DNA from: Caenorhabditis remanei
Taxonomy: Eukaryota > Nematoda > Chromadorea > Rhabditida > Rhabditidae
Length of the DNA: 64,000 bases
NCBI RefSeq assembly: GCF_010183535.1
Contig: NC_071328.1
Location: forward strand, 12,586,001-12,650,000
Direction of reading: 5' to 3'
In this document: piece after piece, positions 22,815 to 32,600 of the stretch
Layout of the letters: every line of letters starts with the position of its first letter
Numbering within the stretch: the first letter of the stretch is position 1
Notes under the pieces: model-generated
The model's input: only the letters and a program-made list of their open reading frames with translations
Database searches by the model: none
Told to the model about the DNA's origin: nothing
Translations under genes and position numbers: made by a program

Positions 22815-23125
22815 CTAATTAGCCCCGCCCTCTTTTTCACGGAGGCGGAGCCTAATTAGCCCCACCCTCTTTTTCAAGGAGGCGGAGCCTAACTAGCCCC
22901 GCCCTCTTTTCAAGGAGGCGGAGCCTAACTAGCCCCGCCCTCTTTTCAAGGAGGCGGAGCCTAATTAACCCCGCCCTCTTTTTCAAGGAGTCGGAGCCTA
23001 ATTAGCCCCGCCCTCTTTTTCACGGAGGCGGAGCCTAATTAGCCTCGCCCTCTTTTCAAGGAGGCGGAGCCTAATTAGCCCCACCCTCTTTGTCAAGGAG
23101 GCGGAGCCTAATTAGCCCCGCCCCA
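22815..23125 (-). repeat. 37-bp minisatellite in inverted orientation
   Basis: About nine units of the same minisatellite, here reading AAGGAGGCGGAGCCTAATTAG on the plus strand. It faces the array at 21281-21750 across about 1 kb, forming a large inverted repeat. Confidence 0.9.
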
Positions 23126-23151
23126 TGTGTATTATTTTTACGCCTAAATAC

Positions 23152-23476
23152 CTGAGACATCATGACGAGATTGTATGCGGAGAGTCCAGCGTCGGCACTG
23201 AAAAAACACATTTTTATATGAGAAAACTCGAGTTTTCCATGAAAACGGATGACTCTTTGAAGCTGAAGAAGGTTCTAAATCTGTTAAAAATATGGATTAG
23301 AAGAGAAAAGATCCCAACGGATTCAGAATCCCTTTAGCTATCCAGAAATATCGATCAGAGTATTCCGATTCACCCACTTTTCCCACAACTGATCCAACAA
23401 ATGTGCCAATTCCAGAAATCTTCCAGCCGTATCAATCACAATCATACAATCTCCTTTCTGTTCCCTTTGTCACCAG
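23152..23476 (-). pseudogene. CPSF-2-like fragment, inverted copy
   Basis: Reverse-orientation copy of 20945-21270 with only a few base differences. Same broken reading frame. Confidence 0.75.
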
Positions 23477-23958
23477 CTGTTTTTGTGGTTAAATTTAGAG
23501 AAAAAACTCAAATTTTGCCAGCAGCGCTAAAACTAAAACTGCCGATTTTCGAGTAATTTTTCGATTTAAGACGGACGGTATTTGGAAAAACAATTTTCCT
23601 CGACAGTTTTCTCTTTGTTTTTGGCAAAAAATGGAAAACTCGGAATTGTTCAAATCTGGCGGATTTTTGAAAAGTATGTGATTCAGTTTCTTAATTTCTC
23701 AGCTAGTTGATTTTTTGGATAAAAAGTTAACTCACATGGGAATGCCCCAAAAATGTTTTAAACTTCTGATGATATACCTACAGGTGTTTGGATTTCTGTA
23801 TCTCTCATCTGGATTACTGTTGCTTTGAGTTACTGTAACTGTATCTACACAATCTCTTCAGGCCAATAATTTTATATTGTCGGTTTTCAAAAAACCACAA
23901 AATTAAAAAAAAATTAGTAAAGTCAAATGTACAAAAATCCAAGAATACGGAACACTTC

Positions 23959-24323
23959 TCAACTCCTCAACTTATACTCATTATCAATAAGCTTAGCAAT
24001 CGTATTCAATTGAATATTCGAAGTTCCCTCGTAAATCTCTCCAATCATTGCATCCCTATAGAACTTCTCCGCCGGGAACTCCTTCGTGAAACCCACTCCT
24101 CCCAACCACTTCACACATTGAGCAGATGTTGAGGTGGCCACCTGGAAATGGGATAGTTAGGAGAGAAGTGATTCAGATAGATTACTTGAGACGCAAACAG
24201 TTTTGCCATGGCTGCCTCACGAACATACGGGATACCGTACTCCTTCATACGAGCAGCGTTGTACACTAGAAGACGGGCGGCCTCGATTTCAGTACGGACT
24301 TGAGCGATTTGGTGTTGGAGACC
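23959..24323 (-). pseudogene. acdh-1: acdh-1 3' fragment (exons 6 and 7 only)
   Basis: Minus-strand 24186-24323 equals acdh-1 exon 6 and 23959-24141 equals exon 7 with its stop. The codons, splice sites and IYEGTSNIQ motif are intact. The breakpoint lies within intron 5 a few bases upstream of exon 6, so exons 1-5 are absent and the copy cannot encode an enzyme. It is recent, because I noticed only intron and flank differences. Confidence 0.85.
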
Positions 24324-24389
24324 CTGAATCCTTCCGGAGTAAAAATTGAAGTCTGAATTTGATCCAGACCAGGTGTGCAAAAAATGTTC

Positions 24390-24650
24390 CGAAACATGTT
24401 AGAAAAGCTTTTTTTTTTAATTTTGATCGAAAATACCGAAAAAATTTTCGAAAAAAAAAATCTGAAAAAATAAGTTTTTGGAAGCAAAAATCTGGAATTT
24501 GTATGAAAACTTTAAGTAATTCAATGACATGCTCCCAGAAACCAGTTTTTGAATAGAAAATGGGAAACAATTCCAGGAAAAATCGAAAAATCACTACTTT
24601 TGTTACTCAATTTTTGAAAATTTCAGCCGAAATTACCAACATTTTTCGAA
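24390..24650 (+). repeat. Half copy of a GAAAA/TTTTC foldback element
   Basis: Shares ordered segments (CAAAAATCTGGAATTTGTATG, CCAGAAACCAGTTTTTGA, AAATCACTACTTTTG, TTACCAACATTTTTCGAA) with 26030-26340 and with both arms of the element at 35215-35830. Confidence 0.6.
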
Positions 24651-24671
24651 CGGATTTTTTAGCCCTGGTAC

Positions 24672-24690
24672 AGACAGACAGACAGACAGA
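24672..24690 (+). repeat. CAGA microsatellite
   Basis: About five CAGA repeats. Confidence 0.8.
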
Positions 24691-25029
24691 TTCTGAGCCT
24701 TCATGTTTTTCATACCATTCTGTATAAAAATGCTGTATAATCTCCTTGTTTTTACACATCATAAGTCATGTCAGTACTATTTTCAGCTATTTTCCACCAT
24801 TCGTATTTTTTGTTTTCAGAAATTTTCATTTTTGATCATCTATTATGTAAATCTGTACGTATTAGTTGTTCATGTCTGCCAACTTTTGTTTTCCTGTTTT
24901 TTTGAGTTTTGATCCTAACTCCTTTATTTTTCGAAAACTTGTGACCGTCCTAGGTTTCAGTCAACTGCATGGAATTCTTTCGGGTAGGTCTCGTATTTGA
25001 AAACGTGAAAAATTTTAAACCACAGGTTA

Positions 25030-25345
25030 GTGTAGGCATACTGTAGTTACAGTAACCCTTTTTTGTTACAGTAGTCTCTCTTGTTTTATCTCAACCAAAG
25101 GTTACCCAGACTACCAGCTGAATTGCTACAGTACTCTCTAACACAGCTACAGTAATCCTGAGCAGCTACAGTACCTCAACTCTTTTTCTCGTTTTACTCA
25201 GACTCTCTCTCTCTATCTATATTCAGCATCATAGTTTTACTACAGTATAGCTACAGTACTCCCAGTAGTACAGTAGTACAGTAGTACAGTTCTCCCTCTA
25301 CAGTACTACCTACAGTAGAATAGCTACAGTACTCCCGTCTCTGTT
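25030..25345 (+). repeat. CTACAGTA-rich block
   Basis: At least a dozen copies of CTACAGTA or ACAGTA within about 300 bases, partly as GTACAGTAGTACAGTAG. Single copies of this 8-mer are scattered across the whole window, but here they are clustered. Confidence 0.7.
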
Positions 25346-26029
25346 CAATGGTGCCTCAGAATTCACGAATTCTACACGATCCCCCGAAAAGTACTGAAAA
25401 ATGACACTATTTTCCTATTACTGAAACGGAGATATTTCCCTCCCTCACTCATCTCTCACCGCCCATTCATCTCAATCTCGAGATATTACCTTCGTCAGTT
25501 TGACGGGCGAAAAAAAGTGAGAAAAAAATGAGAAGGCATCTTTTACGTCTTCGGAAAGAGAGAGAGAGAGAGGAAGACGCATGCGAAATACCCTGGCTTT
25601 ATGAGTTTTCTCCTCCTTCGCACTCTTTTTTTACTCTTTTTTTTCTCTTTTTTCTCGTTTCCTTTCGTTTCCTTTTTTACCCCGAGAGGAAGAACACATT
25701 TGCATTGTTGATGTGTTTCTAAATGTTGGAGGACACACTTTCAAAGTTTTCCGCACTTTTTTTGGTTGATTTATATGGAAATCACTAGGACTACATATTC
25801 GATTTGTCTCAGTTTGAAGAGTCAGTTTATTCCGTCGTCTGTATCATGAAACACTTCTTACAACCGCGCTCTACCGAAACCGAAGAAAATTGTGTTCGAA
25901 ATTGAGAGACTCAGTGAAAAAGAGACATTTTTAAGGTCATTTCGGTGGGAGCACAGTTGTAAGAACTGTGCCGAACTAATATGTCAATCCGTGTATCCGA
26001 ATGTTAATGTGAAGCAGAGCTGTCCGAAA

Positions 26030-26340
26030 ACTTTCCCGAACATTTTTCGAAAAACTGAAAAATTCGAAAAAAATTTCAAGAAAACTATCTGAAGAAATGA
26101 GTTTTTCGGAGGCAAACATCTTGAATTTGTATGAAACCAGGTATTTCAAAGACAGACACCCCAAAACCTGTTTTTGAGTACAAAATTAGAAACAATTTCA
26201 GGAAAAATCGAAAAAATCACTACTTAAGTTTTGAACAGTTTAAGAAAAATTACCAACATTTTTCGAACGGATTTTCCCGAAACTATCCGAAATTTTTTCG
26301 AAACGTTTGGACCGAAAACCCGAAAAAAAATTTCGTCCAA
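26030..26340 (+). repeat. Half copy of the GAAAA/TTTTC foldback element
   Basis: Second half-copy of the element seen at 24390-24650, recognisable by GAGTTTTTCGGAGGCAAA, CCAAAACCTGTTTTTGAGTA and TTACCAACATTTTTCGAACG. Confidence 0.6.
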
Positions 26341-27601
26341 AAATCATTGTAGAACCCATTATTTTTTAAACGTGTTGTTACATATCTAGCCGTCAGATAA
26401 CCTCGGTTATACAAAACGCGTCCAAAGCATGCCTGAGACACTTCGGGATACTGTAGAACTATGGCTGCTCTACAGTAACCACAGACACTCCAGATTGAAA
26501 CAATCCTGATTTCCAAGTGCGCCGAAGGTGCGCCAGGTGAACTTTGCATGTAGATGCAATGTCGAGTTCTTACTATTGAAAAAGCGGAGACCAAAACTAA
26601 CTAAAATTTGGAAAATCAGAAATTGTACGGTAAATAACACAATTCGTAGCTAGAACGCGACCAAGGCACGCCAGACGTTTCTTTTTCTTGACATTTCGAA
26701 ACCAAAAACCTCAACGCAAGGCCGTTTCGAAACGACCCAAATCTGGATGGCTCAATCTCTCTAGGGATTATTTCTGGCGAGGATTCTAAAAATAAAAGAT
26801 TCATTTCCGAAAAAGAACGGATTAACCGACGGAGTGCGCTCTCTTCTCGTCCTCCTCCCACACTCACTCATACATTTATTTTCTCTCGTCACTCCCATTT
26901 CCCCCTCTGAGATTTTACGACTTATGTATTCTCCATCTTCTTCTTCTCCGTCACATTTCATTTTATATTTCCATAGAAACGAAGAAATTTTGAGAGGAGA
27001 GAAATAGAGATATAAACAGAAGCTTTCTTGCTCAGAGAGCAAAAGAAATGCCTTTCTTTTTCTTTTTTTTTATAATTAGCTTCCCGGTTAGTAGTTGTCA
27101 CTCTCTCTGTGTGAGACTAAGAAAAGAAGGAAGAGAAGAGGAAGCTTTTAAGAAATACGAGCAGAGGAAAGAGAGTCACTTTTTAGCATTACTTTACTTT
27201 GTTCGGGTGATCGGCTGCCGACGGCGTTGAAAAGGTTTATAGAGATTTGGTACTGGCTTGTCACAAATTTCAAATTATGAAAATTTGAGAAAATTGCAAA
27301 ATTGGTCATTAAAGGAGGACTGAAGTTTTATTGCAGATTTCGATATTTCAGTAAGAAACTTTTATTATTGACCCAAATGCTGAACACTCAAAATGAGCCT
27401 AGATGGAAGAGTTTTTCCATGCGGCCGTGGAGTCCTCTCGGACGAGACTTTTTTGCTTAATCCATAGTTTCCTTCCTCTATTAAACAAAATTTCGTGTTC
27501 GTGTCAGGTTATATATTTTTTTTATAAAAAGATGAAACCATGAATATTTGTTAGAAAACGTGAGAAAACGAGGAATTAAACAGAAATCTAGTCCGAGAGA
27601 A

Positions 27602-27802
27602 CTACACGGTCAAAAAATCTTCCACGGAAACTCCTTTTGAGTCAGGAGAACGGGAATCGTAGTGTTTAGAACGATTTTTAGTGTATGTTCCAATGATGAA
27701 AGTTTCTTCTGAAGTATCATAATCTGAAATATATTCTGAACAGCTGCTTTGGACGCTGCTGGACGTTTCCATGAGAACGGAACACTCTTTTTTTCGAAAC
27801 AA
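27602..27802 (-). CDS. Short ORF, possible exon of an unknown gene
   Basis: Sixty-six codons with a protein-like composition (Ser/Tyr/Asp-rich, including ISDYDTSEETF and SRSPDSKGVSVED). It lies in an otherwise gene-free stretch. I could not find convincing partner exons or a family match. It may be a chance frame, a lone exon or a small gene. Confidence 0.2.
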   Translation of the reverse strand: MFRKKECSVLMETSSSVQSSCSEYISDYDTSEETFIIGTYTKNRSKHYDSRSPDSKGVSVEDFLTV

Positions 27803-28157
27803 AGTTATGATTTCACCAACAAAAAACCTGATTAAGCGTGTTTTCTCAGTGAGCTCCCTGTTTGAACACCATCAAATGCCCGATTCCTTGACTGAACTTC
27901 CGAATCCACTCACCTAATTACAACTGTCCCTCATTTTATTTCTATTTTTATCTCTCTTCACCACTTAAAATAACCTCCTAACCAAGTTAAATAAACACTA
28001 ATGGACTTCCTCTCCTCTTCTTTTTTTGCTCATTTCTTTTGTTCGCTCCCTTTCTCACGCTAAATTAATTCTGCAAGAGGGGTTTCTGGTTCGTTTGTCT
28101 GAATTTTGGAGCAGAGTAGAGTGAAGTTTAGGGAAAAGAAAAAATAATAAAAATCTT

Positions 28158-28226
28158 TGGAGGAGTCGAACCTTCGACTCGACGCTCACTGCGGCAAAAC
28201 ACAACCGGCTGCGCCAAACTTCCGCA
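28158..28226 (-). ncRNA. tRNA-like element with pol III A and B boxes
   Basis: On the minus strand, TGGCGCAGCCGG matches an A box and, about 35 bases on, GGTTCGACTCC matches a B box. The spacing is tRNA-like, but the 5' and 3' ends do not pair as a 7-bp acceptor stem and no clean anticodon arm is visible. It is therefore more likely a tRNA-derived element or pseudogene than a working tRNA. Confidence 0.4.
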
Positions 28227-28707
28227 TGGTGAAGAAGGAAGAAGGACTGTGATAAAACACGACATTTTCGGCTTTTGAGATTATGCTTTGTTAATTTACT
28301 CCTCCCAATGCGCGCCAGATAATCGGAAACTTAACATTTTCCTTGAAAAGATATAATCTAAAACGTCAAAATATGCTAATCTTTCAAAGTTCTGATAATC
28401 CATTCATCTCATCTTCCTCCTCTCTCTCTCCATCCAAACATTTGTCCCTCGAGAACTTCTTCTCCGGATAATAAATCAAAATGTCAGTTGTCAGCTGCTC
28501 TTCTCTCCTCTCTCTTTCTCTGTTCTCCACTTTTTACAATAACTTACGAGATGAGAAATTAAAAAACATTTTTCTATACTTTTCCCGAATTGTTTTGGGA
28601 AACATTAGCTTTTGTTCCTTGTGGAAATCATGAGTCATTTTTTCTTATTTGTTGCCAAAATTTATTGAGAATTAAAAAAAAGTTTTTTAATAATAAAATA
28701 AATGTGA

Positions 28708-28775
28708 TGGGTGACAAAACCGAACCATGGTCGCCTACGCGCCGAGCAAACGCGTTCACCGCGCGGCCATCGACG
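28708..28775 (-). ncRNA. Second tRNA-like element
   Basis: On the minus strand, TGGCCGCGCGG (A-box-like) is followed by a strong ACGCG/CGCGT stem and then GGTTCGGTTTT (weak B box). It lies about 0.5 kb from the element at 28158-28226 in the same orientation. The acceptor stem is poor. Confidence 0.35.
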
Positions 28776-29261
28776 ACAGCCTAGACGAGCTGTTGAGATG
28801 ATATATGTGTACCCTAATTTTCCCTTTTCTCGGCTCGTCATCACCGCTCACTAACTCTCAATGACTCATAAAAGTACTATGGGAAGGGTCACTATGAATT
28901 GACCATTTAGTATACACAAAGGTGAAATTGTTGTTCATTTCTCCGTGAAAAAGTAAACATTTGAGGAGCCAAAGCGAATAGAAAGGAGGAACAATTCCTA
29001 ATGCAAACACTTTTTTCCTCTCTCTATGTCTCCTCACATACCTCTGGGAATTACATTTCATCCACCCTTTTTCCTCATCCCCAAAAAAATTTGTGTTCTT
29101 CGATTCACAAGACTTCCTTTTTAGGTTTTTTTTTACTAATTCTATTTGTTTTTCAACTGAAACTTGGTCAACTTTGAAGAAACGTTGTAAATTGAGATTT
29201 TGACCGAAATCTTTGAATTTTAATTTTTTAGGTAGATCAAACCTAGTTCTACATTTTTGCA

Positions 29262-29435
29262 GTTGACAACTTTTTGATAGCTTTCACAGGTTTTGAGATA
29301 GGAGGCCTCGAAGATTGGAAGCATGGTGCTCTAGCTTCTCTGCGCCCTCTCTCTCTCGCTCCTCGAGGTTCATGTCTTAAGACGCGTGTATCTCGAAACC
29401 TAGAAGAGGTAGAAAAAAGTTGTCAACTACAAAAA
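29262..29435. repeat. TTGACAACTTTTTGATAG foldback element upstream of gly-2
   Basis: Begins TTTTTGCAGTTGACAACTTT and ends with its complement AAAAGTTGTCAACTACAAAA. Inside are GAGATA/TATCTC arms and a CTCTGCG segment. It belongs to a family found throughout the gly-2 introns. Confidence 0.75.
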
Positions 29436-29609
29436 TGAAGAAAAAGACTTTTCCTATTCAATTTATTTTGAATTTTCAAAATTGACCAGTTTTTGAAGCC
29501 GTTAGAAGTCTTCAAAGCTGATACATTTTCACTCTTTTTTTGAAATCTTATTCTTCCCGTTTCCCATACCATAAAAAAAACTAAATTTTTGCAGGCCCAT
29601 GAACTTTGA

Positions 29610-32600
29610 ATGCGACGTCGTCGCAGAGTCTTGGCACTTCTATTCATATTCTCCGCGTTCTTCACTCCGCTAGGATTCTTCTATTTCACAATTGCAAATG
29701 AGTCGCGGAGCAGGGTAATTTTTTATTGAAATTAACTTTTACATGACATTGTAAATGCGCTCTAACGCTAAACTTTGAAACAACCAACTGTTTTCAAAGG
29801 AGCTCATTTGCAGTTTGAACTTTCACGTGGATTTTTGTTCAATTTCGAATCCACATGAAACAAAAAAAATTTCGTGGATTCAAACAAATATTTGTTCACA
29901 TTTTTTGACAAAACATGCATTTTCTCGTTTTCTTTTGGTTGTTCTCGTTGTTTAATATAGGTCACTTTCAAGAAGAGGTAATTAAAAACAGTGGCAGAGT
30001 TTTTGCGTTTTCTAGGCCACCAGCCTGAATTTTATCTTTTTTACAGTATTCCGACGACTCCGAAGAAAATAATGGTGGATATCAAACGATGGAGGTGTCG
30101 GAACCGCCGGAGACGATCCACGTGGATTTCAAGAAATTTTCGGAAGATGGTAGATCACAGAGAATTTGGAGAATAATCATATAAAGTTATTTTTCAGAAT
30201 GCTCAAATTTTCCGCCAAATATGACGAGAGACTATCCGGAGTGTGAGAGTAAGATGAGGTGGATAAGGAATGGGTGGAAGTGAGTTTTTCAGGTTTTTCT
30301 AGAGTTGACATCTGGAAAAAATGAGAAAAAGAGTCAAATATAAGAGCTCATTGGGGTGTCAGAAATTGTCTAATTTTTATAAATTTATATTAGTTAAATA
30401 GAGCAAATCCAGTTTTATGTTTTAGTAGTTGACAACTTTTTGATAGAAATTCCAGATTTTGAGATATGGCCGTTTCCGGAAGGTTACAGAGAGCACGCGC
30501 TCGTTTCTCTGCGTCTCTGCGTCTCTGCGTCTCTCCTTCTCCCTCTCGCTTCTAGAACTATCATCTTCAAAGTCCCATATCTCAAAAACTAGAAGAGTTG
30601 TAAAAAGTTGTCAACTGCAAAAATGGAGATCGAAATTTGATCTACCGAAAAATATAAAATTTCAAAAACTGGGGCTGAATCGGAGAGAACTTCTACATCT
30701 CAAAGTTGACGAATTTTTTTCTAGAGTTCTCGAAAAAAAAACAGACATCCGGACACTGTGATGACAAAGAGACACTAAACGCGACATTTTTAATTTTCAG
30801 AACCCATCACTGCTACGCTGAAAACTACGTGGATGGATCTGAATGCTCATTCCGTTATTATCTGTCACAAGTTGAGAGTTATTGTCCACTTATTGAGAAG
30901 AACACGCATAAAAAGAGTCTGGCGAAGGTAAATTATTGAAGGAATGCAAATTCGCTCTACCGAGTTTCTTGTTTTCAGATAAGTCCTAGCATCCGTCGAC
31001 TCCTTCCGATATTCGATACAATTCCAAATTATATGAAGACAAGAATCAATCGATTATGGAAGAAATGGAAGGAAGGAGCACATGAAGTGATGGAGAAGTA
31101 CTCGGATTCGATGAACAATCGGAAGAAATTGAATGTTTTGGTGTTTGTTGGTTTTCTGGCAAATGAAAAAACATTGAAACTGGCGAAGAAATCAGATCAT
31201 GGAGGACCACTTGGGGAGTTGTTGCAGTGGTCGGATCTACTGGCGACACTTTCGATTATTGGACATCATTTGGAGGTTTCGACGGATAAGGATAGTTTGA
31301 GGAGGTAATTTTTTGTAAGAGTATAGAACGAGAATAGGGCTACATTTTTGTAGTTGACAATTTTTTGATAGCTCTTTTAATTTTTGAGATATGCACTGTT
31401 GAAGTTGATCCATTTTTCCGAAATTTAGAAAAAATTAGTCAACTTTGAGATGTAGTAGTTCTCTCCGATTTAGTCCCCGTTTTTGAACTTTTATATTTTT
31501 CGGTAGATCAAATCTAGATGTTCATTTTTGTAGTTGACAACTTTTTGATAGCTTTTCTAGGTTTTGAGATATGCGCTTTTGAAGATGGTAGCTCTAGAAG
31601 CGAGAGATAGGGAGAGGGATAGAGGGAGGAGGGAGACGCAGAGAAGTGCCTCTCTGTAACCTTACGGAAATCCTCATATCTCAAAAACTAAAAGAGTTGT
31701 TAAAAAGTTGTCAACTACAAAAATGTAGCCCTGGAATTGATCTACACAACCAATACAATTATTCAAAAGTTTTTTCAAAAGAGCTCTCAAACTTTACCTT
31801 TTGTTCAACTTCAAATGAAAAATTTATCTTTTTCAGTGTCGTCCATAAATATATGAGCCGCGGACCCTGTCAATATGTCAATGGATCCCGTCAGCAGTTG
31901 GATATCATATTCACAGATATCATGGGATTGAACATTTTGAGACAACAACATCGACAGTTTTTGATGAATAATAGGTGAGGAAGGGCTATAGTTTTTCAGG
32001 GAGAGGCGCTGCAAAAAAGTTGTCAATTACAAAAATGATATACATAAAATTTTACGCATTTTGTTAGTTGACAACTTTTTGATAGCGCAATGAGCTTTTG
32101 AGATCTGTGGCTTCAAAGTGAAGTGCTCCAGAAACTGAACAGCGGAAATGGTTGCCCACTTTGGAAGCGCGTATCTCAAAAACTAAGAAAGTTCTTGTAA
32201 TACTTTTTATACAATAATATTGAGCTTGAAATTTTCTATATTTTGTTAGTTGACAACTTTTTGCTAGCTCTCTCAGATTTCGAGATACACGTCCTCAAAT
32301 CCCAGTAAGCTGTGAGAAGGGAGCGCTTCTCTTCGTCTCTACCTCTCCCGTTCTCTCGTTCCAAACTTGTCTTATTTAACGGCTCATATCTCAAAACCCC
32401 CGCTAGCTATCAAAAAATTGTCAACTACAAAAATGTAGAGCTAGACTTGATCTATTGATATGGCAAAAGATTTTTAAACTTGAACAAATTTAAAATAAGT
32501 TACAGACTCCTAAAATTGACTAATTTCCTGTTGACTACCAACTGATTCATCAATTTTTATATTTATTTCAGATGCCGAATCCGTCTTCTCGACTCCTTCG

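Larger units (their letters stand above)
22815..24333 (-). repeat. Inverted copy of part of the duplication unit
   Basis: Read on the minus strand, this segment runs from the end of acdh-1 intron 5 through exon 6, exon 7, the 3' flank, the short-form CPSF-2 fragment and the minisatellite. It carries the 400-base deletion seen in unit 2, so it is closer to unit 2 than to unit 1. The outer breakpoint is at about 24333, where GACCCTGAATCC meets unrelated sequence. Confidence 0.85.
24334..29609. other. 5.3-kb intergenic region upstream of gly-2
   Basis: No multi-exon gene can be supported. Contents include foldback half-copies (24390-24650 and 26030-26340), a CAGA microsatellite (24672-24690), a CTACAGTA-rich block (25030-25345), two tRNA-like elements on the minus strand (28158-28226 and 28708-28775), and one foldback repeat at 29262-29435. 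A short minus-strand ORF at 27602-27802 is listed separately. The end of the region should hold the gly-2 promoter; an acceptor (TTTTTGCAG) lies at about 29594, 16 bases before its ATG. Confidence 0.5.

Noticed and set aside
28158..28226. A functional tRNA gene
   Set aside because: A and B boxes are present, but no seven-base acceptor stem or clean anticodon arm can be drawn, so it was reported only as tRNA-like.
29961..29977. A 17-base candidate exon between gly-2 exons 1 and 2
   Set aside because: It has an acceptor and a donor, but including it breaks the frame into the next exon, while skipping it keeps the frame.
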